A stretch of 64,000 nucleotides of DNA. Origin: BOG-908 sp963795825 (GTDB lineage: Bacteria > Pseudomonadota > Alphaproteobacteria > Acetobacterales > Acetobacteraceae). The stretch spans positions 186,001 through 250,000 of the forward strand of contig CAWCIW010000004.1 in assembly GCA_963795825.1 (NCBI GenBank), read 5' to 3'. Below, one piece after another: positions 34,428 to 43,594 of this stretch. Under the pieces are notes generated by a model. The model worked only from the letters and a program-made list of their open reading frames with translations, searched no databases and was not told the origin of the DNA. Each line of letters opens with the position of its first letter. Position 1 is the first letter of the stretch. The translations under genes were made by a program, and so were the position numbers.

Positions 34428-37283
34428 TCATTTCAGGGACGACAACAATTTCGTTGCATCCGCCTTGCCGGGGAAATCCGCCTTTGCCGCTACTGCTTCC
34501 TGCAACTGCGTCCGGGCGTCCGCCGTATGGCCGCTTTTGTTCAGCACCCAGCCGTAATGGTATTGCGCCGTGGCCTTGCTCGCTTCGGCCGGCGAACCAG
34601 CCTCCCCCTTTGCCAGGTTCGTCACCGCCTGGGACAGCAGCGGCAACGCCGCCGCAATGTCGCCCTGCTGGGCCAGTATCCAGCCCAGCGTGTCGGCCAC
34701 GTCCGGGTTCGGCTGCTGGAAATAGGCGCGCTCCGCCAGGCTTTTCGCCGCTGCCTTGTCGCCTTGCTGCTGCTTGATCCACGCCAGGTTGTTCAGCGTC
34801 GACGGATCCGTGCGGCGCACCGCCAGCACCGCCTCGAGATGCGGTTCGGCCTCGTCAAATTTGCCGGCGTCTAGGTCGAGCGAGCTCAGCACCGACTGGC
34901 CCGCCATGTCGTCCGGGTGCTTGGCGACCCAGGCGGCGAGCAGCGTCATCGCCTGGCTGGCGTCGCCGCTGCGCGACAGCGCGTTGGCCGCCTTGGTGGC
35001 CAGCTCGCTCGACGGCGCCGTCCGGAACGCCGCCAGGAATGCCGCGGCCGCCTGCTTGAGATCGCTCTGCTGCGCCGCCTTCTGTGCGGCGGCGGGCCCG
35101 GCCGGAGCCGCCGGCAGCTCGGAAGCGGCCTGCGTCAGCCAGGCATCGCCCGCGAGCGCGTAGGCGCCCGGCAGGTTGCGCGGGTCCGCACGCAGCGCCG
35201 CGGCACCCGCCAGCGCGCCCTTGATGCCCTGCTCGCGCAGATCGACGCCGACGAGCGCCCCCTGCAGGCCCTCGTTGCCCGGCGCCAGCTCTAGGCCCTC
35301 GCGCAATACCGCCCGCGCGTCGTCGTAGCGCTTGGCCAACACGAACAGGCCGGCCAGTTCGGTGCGCGCCTGCAGGTTGCCGGGTACCTCGCGTATGGCA
35401 TTGCGGTAGGCCTGCTCGGCCAGGTCGGTCTTGCCGCTCTGGGTCAGCACGCGGGCGCGCAGCATGTCGAGCTGCGGGTTGTTGTCCGCACTCGCACGGT
35501 CCAGCAGCGCCACCGCGCGCGATGCCTGCTTGGCGCGCACATAGGTGGCGGCGAGTGCCGCGGTAATGCCGGGATCGTTCGGCGCCGCCTGGTGGGCCGC
35601 CTCGGCCGCCGCCACCGCCCGCTCCACCTTCCTGTCGGCGAACAGCGTCGGCAGCAGAACGTCCAGCGCGCCCGTATCCTCGGGGTGGTTGCGCAGGATA
35701 TCCTCGAGGAGCTTTTCGGCGTCGGCGGCATCGCCGCGCAGTCCGTAGAGGCGCACGAGGTTCAGCTTGGCGGGCCGGCTGTCGGGGAAACGCGCCAGCA
35801 CGTCGTGCAACTCGGCCTCGGCGCCGGCAATGTCCAGTCCGGCCATGCGCACCTGGGCCGACAGCACGCCCACTTCCTCGGCGTTGCCGATGCGCTGGCG
35901 CAATTGCTCCACGTCGGCCGACGCACCCGCGAGGTCGCCGCGCGCCAGGTCCGCCTGCACGATCGCCTCGCCGGCCAGGCGCTGCGCCGGCTTGATCGCC
36001 AGCGAGCGCTTCAGCTCCGCCTCGGCATCCTTGGCATCGCCCATGCTCAATTCGGCGGCGGCCAGGCGGTTCAGTATCTGCACATCCTTGGGCGCCAGCT
36101 TGCTGGCATCCGCGAAACTCTTGGTGGCGGCCCGTGCGTCGCCCGCCATCGCCTGCGCGCGGCCCTCCAGATCGAGCGTATCGGCATCCGGATCGGCGCC
36201 GAGCTTGCTGCCGCGCAGCACGGCCAGCGCGCGGTCCGGATGCAGCCGCGCCAGATCGATGAACGCCATCAGCTTGATACCGCCGGGATCGTCGGGGGAC
36301 TTGGAGAGGAACTTGGTTGCCGCCTCCTCGGCCTGCGCCGGCTGGTTCAAGCCGAGCTTGGTCACCGCCAGGAAGTAGAAGCCGCGCGGCAACTGGCCGA
36401 TCACCGTGGAGATCGCCGTCAGTGCGGCGTCCGCGGCGGCATAGTCGCCCATCTGGATCGCCATCATCGCTTCGAGGTAGTTGGCGCCCACGTTCTTCGG
36501 CGTGGCGTGCAGCACTTTCTCGACCGACGCGCGGGCGGCCTCCGAGCGGCCGAGGGCGGCCAGCGAACGCGCCTCGATCATCCGCGCGTCCAGCCGCGTC
36601 GGGTTGGCGACGAGGATCTGCTGGGCGGCCGCCAGCGCGCCGGCGGCATCGTTGCGGCGCATCGCGATCTCGGCGTTTAGCAGCACCGCCTCGGGCTGGT
36701 TCGGCTCGGCCTTGAGCACCTTTTGCGTGCGGGCCGACGCGCCATCGAGATCGTCCGCCGCCAGCGCGATGCGTCCCGCGGTCAGCAGAGTCTCGCGCTG
36801 GTTCGGCGAAGCGGCCTCCGCCTCGGCGCTGGTGGCGCGCGCGCCCTTCGTGTCGCCCAAAGAGAGCTGGGCGGCGGCGCGTATGGTCAGCGTGTCGGCG
36901 CGGGCGCCGGGCGGTGCGGTCTCGGTGGTGAAATCCTGTAGCGCCTCGGTGAAATGGCGCTGTTGCAGGTAGGCCTGGCCGAGCGGCAGCACGATGGCGG
37001 CCGGGTTGTAGCCGCGGGTGCGGGCGCGCCGCAGCTCCAGCTCGGCCGCCACCGGATTGCCCAGCGACAGGTCTACCCTGCCGAGCAGGAAGGCGGCTTC
37101 CGCGTTGTCCGGATGGCGCGCGATCGCCTGGCGCAGATATTGTTCCGCGCCCGCCATGTTCTCGCGTGCCATCAGCTTTTTGGCCGAAGCGATCGGGTCG
37201 CGATGCGCATACACGTAGAGGCTGGCGCCCGCGGCGATCGCCAAGGCGAGCACGGGCAGACCGAACAGCAAAGCCTTGCGCAT
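34428..37283 (-). CDS. prsT: XrtA/PEP-CTERM system TPR-repeat protein PrsT
   Basis: A 951-residue protein with one N-terminal membrane anchor (ALLFGLPVLALAIAAGASLYV, ~4-24) and then TPR units along its whole length, for example AGAEQYLRQAIARHPDNAEA, QAYLQQRHFTEALQDF and PSTLNNLAWIKQQQGDKAAA. Size and repeat pattern match PrsT, a constant member of exosortase A exopolysaccharide loci; it is thought to help assembly or export in the periplasm. ATG 37283 begins just before the membrane segment. It diverges from the tRNA and the Wza-like gene. The ~285-base divergent interval (37284-37568) shows no gene; it has near-palindromes such as CGGTTTAACCG at 37509-37519. Confidence 0.9.
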   Translation of the reverse strand: MRKALLFGLPVLALAIAAGASLYVYAHRDPIASAKKLMARENMAGAEQYLRQAIARHPDNAEAAFLLGRVDLSLGNPVAAELELRRARTRGYNPAAIVLPLGQAYLQQRHFTEALQDFTTETAPPGARADTLTIRAAAQLSLGDTKGARATSAEAEAASPNQRETLLTAGRIALAADDLDGASARTQKVLKAEPNQPEAVLLNAEIAMRRNDAAGALAAAQQILVANPTRLDARMIEARSLAALGRSEAARASVEKVLHATPKNVGANYLEAMMAIQMGDYAAADAALTAISTVIGQLPRGFYFLAVTKLGLNQPAQAEEAATKFLSKSPDDPGGIKLMAFIDLARLHPDRALAVLRGSKLGADPDADTLDLEGRAQAMAGDARAATKSFADASKLAPKDVQILNRLAAAELSMGDAKDAEAELKRSLAIKPAQRLAGEAIVQADLARGDLAGASADVEQLRQRIGNAEEVGVLSAQVRMAGLDIAGAEAELHDVLARFPDSRPAKLNLVRLYGLRGDAADAEKLLEDILRNHPEDTGALDVLLPTLFADRKVERAVAAAEAAHQAAPNDPGITAALAATYVRAKQASRAVALLDRASADNNPQLDMLRARVLTQSGKTDLAEQAYRNAIREVPGNLQARTELAGLFVLAKRYDDARAVLREGLELAPGNEGLQGALVGVDLREQGIKGALAGAAALRADPRNLPGAYALAGDAWLTQAASELPAAPAGPAAAQKAAQQSDLKQAAAAFLAAFRTAPSSELATKAANALSRSGDASQAMTLLAAWVAKHPDDMAGQSVLSSLDLDAGKFDEAEPHLEAVLAVRRTDPSTLNNLAWIKQQQGDKAAAKSLAERAYFQQPNPDVADTLGWILAQQGDIAAALPLLSQAVTNLAKGEAGSPAEASKATAQYHYGWVLNKSGHTADARTQLQEAVAAKADFPGKADATKLLSSLK

Positions 37284-37568
37284 GGAGGACGCCTCGCGAG
37301 TGGTATTTTGCGGTGTTGTAGCGTGTCATGGCCGGGCGTTGAACCGCCTTGTAACCGTTTACCGGTTCGGTTGTGACACATCAGCAACGTCTCGCGCGAT
37401 TGTTGCAGGGCGCGGCCCGGGACAAGCAGGCGGGCCGGGCGGGCGGCCGGTTCGGCTAAATAAAAGCACTTGCCCGTGTCGTTGTGCGGTTTTAGATACG
37501 GGTCGTAACGGTTTAACCGCCGTTGCGGAACCTGGCCCATTGGGGGCCGGCGCTCCGCGCGCGGCAAA

Positions 37569-37643
37569 AGGCGTGTAGCTCAATGGCAGAGCGCTGCTCC
37601 TACTCAGCAGAGGTTGGGGGTTCGATCCCTTCCGCGCCTACCA
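37569..37643 (+). tRNA. tRNA-like gene, anticodon UAC by standard alignment (atypical loop)
   Basis: A 75-base cloverleaf with encoded CCA: acceptor AGGCGTG/CGCGCCT, D arm GCTC/GAGC, anticodon stem CTGCT/AGCAG and T arm GGGGG-TTCGATC-CCTTC. The anticodon loop reads CCTACTC, so the standard alignment gives anticodon TAC (valine) but with C instead of U at position 33 and T instead of a purine at 37. A base error in the loop or a decayed tRNA is possible, so the amino acid is uncertain. It lies 38 bases before the Wza-like gene. Confidence 0.65.
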
Positions 37644-37681
37644 GCCTTTCCCCCAGGCGCGCGCCCTTGCTGGGCACGATC

Positions 37682-38296
37682 ATGCTCGGCTGCTGCACCA
37701 TGTTGCTGGGCTGCAGCGCAAGCCGCGCCGCACCCGCTGCGTCCGCGCCGTCCGCCAGTTCTGCTGTTGGCGTGCCGGCGGAAGCGGCGGGCCAGTATGT
37801 GATCGGCCCGGGCGATATCCTGTCGATCTTCGTGTATCAGGCGCCGCCGCTCTCGGTGACCGACCTGCCGGTGCGCCCCGATGGCCGCATCTCGGTGCCG
37901 CTGGTGCCCGACGTGGTCGCCGCCGGCAAGACACCGACCGAACTCGGCCATGATATCGCCGAGAGCCTGAAGAAATACGTCAACGATCCCAACGTGACGG
38001 TTATGGTGCACAGCTTCCAGGGCCCGTCGGACCGCCAGGTGCGGGTGATCGGCGAGGCGACCGACCCGCAGGCGATCCCGTATCGCGAGAACATGAGCCT
38101 GCTGGACGTGATGATCGCCACCAAGGGGCTGACCAAGTTCGCCGCCGGCAACCGGGCGGTGATCGTGCGCAAGGCGGGCGGCGCGGAGAAGCGCATACAC
38201 GTGCATCTGTCAGACCTGATAAAGGACGGTGACATCAGCCAGAACATGATGATGCAGCCGGGCGACACGTTGATCATCCCGCAAAGCTTTTTCTGA
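37682..38296 (+). CDS. XrtA system polysaccharide export lipoprotein (Wza-like)
   Basis: A 204-residue outer-membrane auxiliary protein for polysaccharide export. The N-terminus MLGCCTMLLGCSAS carries a lipobox with Cys at ~11. A polysaccharide-export domain (YVIGPGDILSIFVYQAPPLS, GRISVPLVPDVVAAGKT) is followed by a SLBB domain (VRVIGEATDPQAIPYRENM, MMQPGDTLIIPQSFF). The short length matches the exosortase A type (TIGR03027). ATG 37682 is chosen; TTG 37667 would add five residues. It is the first of a row of export genes. Confidence 0.92.
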   Translation: MLGCCTMLLGCSASRAAPAASAPSASSAVGVPAEAAGQYVIGPGDILSIFVYQAPPLSVTDLPVRPDGRISVPLVPDVVAAGKTPTELGHDIAESLKKYVNDPNVTVMVHSFQGPSDRQVRVIGEATDPQAIPYRENMSLLDVMIATKGLTKFAAGNRAVIVRKAGGAEKRIHVHLSDLIKDGDISQNMMMQPGDTLIIPQSFF

Positions 38297-38432
38297 CGTG
38301 AGGGATAGCGGGCCAGTGTTTTCCCGCAAAGCAGAACGGCGGGTCCGCCCTTGGCCGGATCGCGCCCCGGCTGACATATAGTCGCGTGCCGAACATTTTC
38401 GTTTACGATTTAAGCCGATAACAGGCAGGCAA

Positions 38433-39934
38433 ATGGACGCCCTACCAGATCTCATCCTCCGCTATGGCGCGCTCGCGTGGCGCCGCCGTTGGTGGGGTGT
38501 CGCCGCCGCCTGGGTGCTGTGCATCGCCGGCTGGATCGGTGTGGCCACGCTGCCGAACCAGTACGAGGCCAGCGCGCGCGTCTATATAGATGCGGATGCG
38601 GTGCTCACCCCGCTGCTGCGCGGCATCGCCGCGGACAGTTCGATGACCGACCAGATAGACCTGCTGCAGCACATGCTGCTGTCGCGGCCCAATCTCGAGA
38701 AGATCATCGCCAAGACGGACCTCCAGCTCGATACAAAAACCGCCACGGACATGGAGCAGATGGTCAGCCGGCTCGGCAGCACCATCAAGGTGAACGCGCA
38801 GACGCGGAACATCTTCTCCATCGCGTTCCGCAATCCGGATCGCCAGCTCGCTTACGACGTGGTGCAGGCGGTGCTGGCCAGCTACATCGAGAACCGCGCC
38901 GGCGACAATCGCGACGACATGGAAAAGGCCAGCGCCTTTCTGGACGAGCAGATCGCCAGCTACGAAAAGCAGTTGAAGGCCGCGGAGGAGGCGCGCGCCA
39001 GCTTCCGCCGCCAATATGTGGATGAGCTTCCGGGCGATGGCGGCGTGAGCCGGCTCGAGCAGGCGAAGACCCAGGTGATCACGCTGAAGGGCCAGTTGAT
39101 CGACGCCCAGTCGCGCGGCGCTGTCCTGGCCAAAACGCTGGCCACCACGAACCAGACGGTCAGCACGGAAGCTGCCACCGGCGGTGCCGCGATCGACTCG
39201 CGCAGCGAACTGCATGCGGCCGAGGCGCGGCTGCGCGAGCTCCAGCAGGTCTATACCGACCAGTATCCAGAGGTCGTCACGCAGAAGCGGACGGTGGACA
39301 AATTGCGCAAGGGCGGCAGCGCGCCCGCTGCCACCGTGAGCGGAAAATCGGTGTCGAACCCGGTTTATGAGCAGTTGAAGCTCCGCCAGGTAGAGAACGA
39401 TGCGCTGATAAAGAGCCTGCAACGCCAGCTCGACGATGCGACGCTCGACCGCAACCGCCTGCTCGACATCGCGCAAAAGGTGCCCGGGCTGGAAGCCAAA
39501 TCCGTCGACCTGAATCGCGACTACGACGTGCTGCGCAAGAACTACGATGAATTGCTCGCAAGGCGCGAAGGCATGCGCATCGCGACTGCCGCCCAGGTGC
39601 GCGCCAGCAACGTGAAGATGGTGATCATCGACCCGCCGCAAGTGCCGCAGCGCCGGTGGCGCCGGCCCGCGTCATGCTGTCGATCGGCGTGCTGCTTGCC
39701 GGGCTGGCCGCCGGCGTGGGCGTGGTGTTCGCCATGATGACGCTCGACCAGTCGTTCCACAGCATTATCGACCTGCGCACGATGGGCCGTCCGGTGATAG
39801 GTGCGATCTCCCTGGCGGCGCTGCCGCCTACGATCGCCATGCGCCTGCGCCACGCCGCGGTGTTCGGCTCGGCGATCGGGCTGCTCGTGGTGATACTGGG
39901 CGGCGTGCTGCTGCATTACACGCAGCGCATATAG
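38433..39934 (+). CDS. XrtA system polysaccharide chain-length determinant (one apparent frameshift)
   Basis: A 500-residue inner-membrane Wzz/GumC-type copolymerase (TIGR03007 type). TM1 is WWGVAAAWVLCIAGWIGVA (~20-38); a long periplasmic coiled coil follows (~170-390, e.g. QIASYEKQLKAAEEARASFR); TM2 lies near the C-terminus (IGLLVVILGGVLLHY). The Wzz start motif ATLPNQYEASARVYID is clear. The frame breaks near 39646, where one base is missing, before APVAPARVMLSIGVLLAGL. The tyrosine kinase gene starts on the base after its stop, so the pair is cotranslated and should form a Wzc-like complex. Confidence 0.9.
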
Positions 39935-40732
39935 ATGGACCTGCACAACCCCCAGATGATCGACGGCCCCCCGGCACGCACGCTGGCCGACATGGCGCGC
40001 GCCGGCCTGATCATCGAGTCCGAGGGCCGCACCCGCCTGGGCGACGAGTTCCGCATCGCCGCCAGCCGCCTGCACACCGTGGTGAAGGGCTCCATCGCCG
40101 CGGGGGAGCGCTGCGGCAACATGGTGCTGGTTACCAGCACGCGCCCGTCCGAAGGCAAGAGTTTCGCGGCACTGAACATGGCCGCCTCGCTGGCGCGAAC
40201 CGGCTCGCGCTCCGTGCTCCTGGTCGATGCCGACGCCAAGGTGCGTTGCCTGTCCGAGCTGGTGGGCCTGGCCGGGGCGCCAGGCCTTCTCGATCTTGCG
40301 GCCGATGACAGCCTGCAGCCGGAGCGCATGGTGGTGGCCACCCCTGTGCCGGGCCTGTTCCTGTTGCCGCTCGGCGATACGCTGGCCGGCCTGGAGCCGG
40401 GCGAACGCAGCCAGCCGCTGCCGAGTGCGGCCGAGCAGCTCGCCAGGCGGTTCGCCAGCTCCACCGTGGTGATCGATACCGGGCCGCTTCTGGCGACGTC
40501 CGACCCGAGCGTTCTGGCGCCGACCGCGTCGCAGATATTGATGGTGGTGGAAGCCGGCCGCACGCAGCGCAACGAGCTGGAAGCCGCGCTGGAAATGATC
40601 AAGGCGTGCCCGAAGGTGGTGCTGCTGCTCAACAAGCAGGCCGGCCGTAACCGCTCGTCGTTCGGCGCTTACAGCTATACCGGCGAATATTACGCCAAGC
40701 CGAATGCGCCGCCGCCGCAGCGGCCGGATTGA
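39935..40732 (+). CDS. XrtA-associated tyrosine autokinase
   Basis: A 265-residue cytoplasmic BY-kinase that drives polymer export together with the chain-length protein. It has Walker A VTSTRPSEGKSFAALNMA (~65-83), Walker A' SVLLVDADAKV (~95), Walker B TVVIDTGPLL (~180) and a C-terminal tyrosine cluster GAYSYTGEYYAK (~247). The Walker A has PSEGKS where many members have GEGKS. ATG 39935 directly follows the previous stop. A dispersed repeat begins 16 bases after the stop. Confidence 0.92.
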   Translation: MDLHNPQMIDGPPARTLADMARAGLIIESEGRTRLGDEFRIAASRLHTVVKGSIAAGERCGNMVLVTSTRPSEGKSFAALNMAASLARTGSRSVLLVDADAKVRCLSELVGLAGAPGLLDLAADDSLQPERMVVATPVPGLFLLPLGDTLAGLEPGERSQPLPSAAEQLARRFASSTVVIDTGPLLATSDPSVLAPTASQILMVVEAGRTQRNELEAALEMIKACPKVVLLLNKQAGRNRSSFGAYSYTGEYYAKPNAPPPQRPD

Positions 40733-40748
40733 TTGGGGTGCGGGAAGG

Positions 40749-40905
40749 CAAGGCAAGCAGTCCTTTTTTGAAAAAAAGGACCAAAAAACTTTTAACTCCG
40801 CTGTCGCCGACCTTGGCCAACGCCGGGTTTTCGCAACTGGTCCGCGACAGCGGAGTCAAAAGTTTTTTGCTTCTTTTTTGCAAAAAAGAAGGCCTTGCTT
40901 TCTTA
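40749..40905. repeat. Dispersed inverted-repeat element, complete copy with extended palindromic arms
   Basis: Left half 40749-40807 (AGTCCTTTTTTGAAAAAAAG) and right half 40845-40905 (GCTTCTTTTTTGCAAAAAAG). Their inner arms ACTCCGCTGTCG and CGACAGCGGAGT are exact inverted copies, so the whole 157-base stretch can fold into one long structure. The right half overlaps the start of the outer-membrane protein gene. Confidence 0.88.
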
Positions 40906-42586
40906 CTTCTGCTGGGTGCGCGGCAAGCCGAAGCCCAGGAGTCAGAAACCCCCACCCCGCCACCGGCAACCGACTCCGCGCTACCCAGAACCGGCATAGA
41001 CAATTCGATCTCCGACCTGCGCGAGCACCTCCTGACCGCCTATGGCGACGCGCAGCCAGCCGCCCCCGGCGTGTCGACGCCGAACCTGCAGATCACCGGC
41101 GAGTTCGGCGCGTCGGAAGAATACACCGACAATGCCGGCGCCGTGGTGGGCTCGGGCGTGCACGTGGCCGGCGGTGACTTCATCACCGCGTTCCAGCCCG
41201 GCCTGGTCATAACCGACACCTCGCAGCGCCTGCAGGTGAACATCGACTATCACCCGATCGCGCAAATCTACGCCGAGAACAGCAGTTTTTCGCAGTTCGA
41301 GGAGCAGGGCACCGGCGACATACTCGCCACATTGCTGCCTGGCTGGCTGTATTTCGACGTGCGCGGCTCGATCGCCCAGCAATCGGTGTTCGGCGGCGTC
41401 GGCCCATCGACCACCGTCACGCTGTCGCCCGCGGAGCGCGAGACGACGAGCAGCTTTTCCGTATCGCCCTACATCACGCGTACTCTTCGGCGGCACAGGA
41501 ACGGTCCAGGCGGGCGTGAGCTACAGCTACAGCGCGACCGACGTGCCGGGTTCGCTCAACGCGCTGGCGGGCCAGCCAAGGGGAATGCAGTCCCAGCTCT
41601 CCCAGGAAGAGTTCGAGCAGAATCTGGGCGCGTATGGCAGCTCCGAACAGGGCACCGAGCGCGCCTACGCAAACTTCACCACCGGCGAGAATTACGGCCG
41701 CCTGCAGGACCGTGTGGGTTTCGACGCCAGTTTCTACACCGGTGCCGGCGCGCTCGCCGGTGGCCGACGCGTGCTCGCCACCGACGATGCCAGCTACGCG
41801 GTGAACCGGCGCGTGACCTTGCTCGCCGAGGCCGGCTACGAAAGCCTCGATTATCCCAGGAGCGGCTACAGCTATATCGGCCCGGTCGGCTCGGGCGGCG
41901 TGAAACTCACCTTCGCGCAGAACAGCTCGGCCACGCTGGAATACCGCTACACCGATGGGTTCGGGTCCATCTTCGCGCAAATCTCCGCCCAGGCGACGCC
42001 GCGCATACGTGTTTTCGGCGGCTATTCCGAAAGCATCACCACGTTCGACCAGGACCAGACGAACGCCTTGCTGGATGGCGGCGACGACATCACCGGCGTG
42101 GCCGCCTCCGCCCTGCAGGCCGGCCCGCTGCTCTCGACCAGCAATTTCTTCGGCGCCAACCAGAACTTGCAGTTGCTGCACCGGCTTGATGCCAACGCCA
42201 CCTATCTCGGCGACTACGACACCGTGACGCTATCGGTGCACCGGCAGACCAGCGATCCGGTTGGCCGCCAGGTCGGCACCCTGGCGCCGATCACCACAAG
42301 CGGCATCTTCGCCAGTGTCAGCGAGCGCCATCAACTGACGGAGACGATCAGCCTGACCGGCTTCCTGCAATACGGCAGCAACCGTACCGGGCTGACATCG
42401 TCCGGCGACGGCGACACGATCAGCATCTCCGCCGGCGTGGAGAAAACGTTTGCCCGCCAGATCAACGGGTATGTGCGTTTCGGCGGCAATTACACGATCG
42501 GCGGCTCCGCCTTTGCTGCCACCGGCTATGACGGCCAGAGCGGCAACGAGTCCACGATCATCATCGGCGCGCTGAAGAAATTTTGA
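40867..42586 (+). CDS. XrtA-associated outer-membrane beta-barrel protein (one apparent frameshift; signal peptide in repeat)
   Basis: A ~572-residue outer-membrane protein of the type found in exosortase A loci (TIGR03016-like), probably the exit pore or barrel of the polymer export system. Alternating amphipathic strands (LATLLPGWLYFDVRGSIAQQ, ATLEYRYTDGFGSIF, RIRVFGGYSESITTF) run to the terminal phenylalanine in IIIGALKKF. The frame breaks near 41482 (one extra base). The only start giving a signal peptide is TTG 40867, which lies inside a dispersed repeat: MLLFCKKEGLAFLLLLG then ARQAEAQ with an AEA cleavage site. The deacetylase ATG overlaps its TGA. Confidence 0.8.
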
Positions 42587-43458
42587 TGCAGGTCCAGGAC
42601 TGGCTCGGCGAGGCCTCCGCCACCACGCATGTCAATGCGATGACGGTGGATGTGGAGGACTGGTTCCAGGTGCAGGCCTTCGCCGGCAGCATCTCGCGTG
42701 ACGACTGGGACAGTCTGCCGCGTCGCGTCGAAGCCAACACGGACCGTTTCCTGGCGATGTTCGCTGCGGCTGACGTCCACGCCACGTTCTTCACCCTTGG
42801 TTGGGTCGCCGACCGCCATCCGGCGCTGATACGCCGCATCGTGGCCGCCGGGCACGAGCTCGCCAGCCACGGCTACGCGCACCGCCTGGCCACCGAGCAG
42901 ACGCCGGCGGCGTTCCGCGAAGACGTCGGCCGCGCCCGCCGGCTGCTGGAGGATGTGGGCGGCACGGCGGTGGTTGGCTATCGCGCGCCGACATTCTCGA
43001 TCAACACGCGCAATCTCTGGGCATTCGGCATCCTGGCGGACGAGGGGCACAGTTACAGTTCCAGCATCTACCCGATACGGCACGATCTCTACGGCATGCC
43101 GGACGCGCCGCGCACGCCGCATCGCGTGGCAGATGGCCGGCTGCTGGAAATCCCGATGACCACCGTGCGCGTGCGCGGCCGCAACCTGCCCTGCGCGGGT
43201 GGCGGGTATTTTCGCCTGTTGCCGTATGCGGTTTTCCGCACCGGCCTGCGTCGCGTCAATCGCACGCAAAGCGGCATGTTCTACACGCATCCCTGGGAAA
43301 TCGATCCCGGCCAGCCGCGCAATGCGGCGGCGCCGCGTATGGCGAAGTTCCGGCATTATGTGAATATCGGGCGCAATGCGGGGCGTATCGAACAATTGCT
43401 GCGGGATTTCGCGTGGGACCGGGTGGATGCGGTGTTCGCCCGCGAGCTAGGCAAGTGA
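42586..43458 (+). CDS. XrtA-associated polysaccharide deacetylase
   Basis: A 290-residue NodB-type carbohydrate esterase 4 protein with the C-terminal DUF3473 extension of the exosortase A group (TIGR03006 type). Catalytic features are AMTVDVEDWFQV (catalytic and metal Asp), SHGYAHRL (metal His pair), YRAPTFSINTRN and the C-terminal MFYTHPWEIDPGQPR. It would remove N-acetyl groups from the exopolysaccharide. ATG 42586 overlaps the preceding TGA. There is no signal peptide. The last residues and TGA lie in the edge of a repeat. Confidence 0.92.
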   Translation: MQVQDWLGEASATTHVNAMTVDVEDWFQVQAFAGSISRDDWDSLPRRVEANTDRFLAMFAAADVHATFFTLGWVADRHPALIRRIVAAGHELASHGYAHRLATEQTPAAFREDVGRARRLLEDVGGTAVVGYRAPTFSINTRNLWAFGILADEGHSYSSSIYPIRHDLYGMPDAPRTPHRVADGRLLEIPMTTVRVRGRNLPCAGGGYFRLLPYAVFRTGLRRVNRTQSGMFYTHPWEIDPGQPRNAAAPRMAKFRHYVNIGRNAGRIEQLLRDFAWDRVDAVFARELGK

Positions 43459-43584
43459 GGCCTTCTTTTCTGAAGAAAAGAAGCAAAAGACTTTTGCTCC
43501 CTGTCGGGTGTCGGGGAAGACCCGCCGACAGGGAGCAAAAGTTTTTTGGTTCTTTTTTTCAAAAAAGAACTGCTTCCTTCCTTA
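43448..43584. repeat. Dispersed inverted-repeat element, complete copy with short centre
   Basis: Left half (GGCCTTCTTTTCTGAAGAAAAG) and right half (GGTTCTTTTTTTCAAAAAAG then AACTGCTT) with inner arms GCTCCCTGTCGG and CCGACAGGGAGC that are exact inverted copies. The inner arms differ from those of the 40749 copy at several positions on both sides at once, showing that the pairing itself is kept. It separates the deacetylase and FemAB genes. Confidence 0.88.
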
Positions 43585-43594
43585 GGCTGACTCA

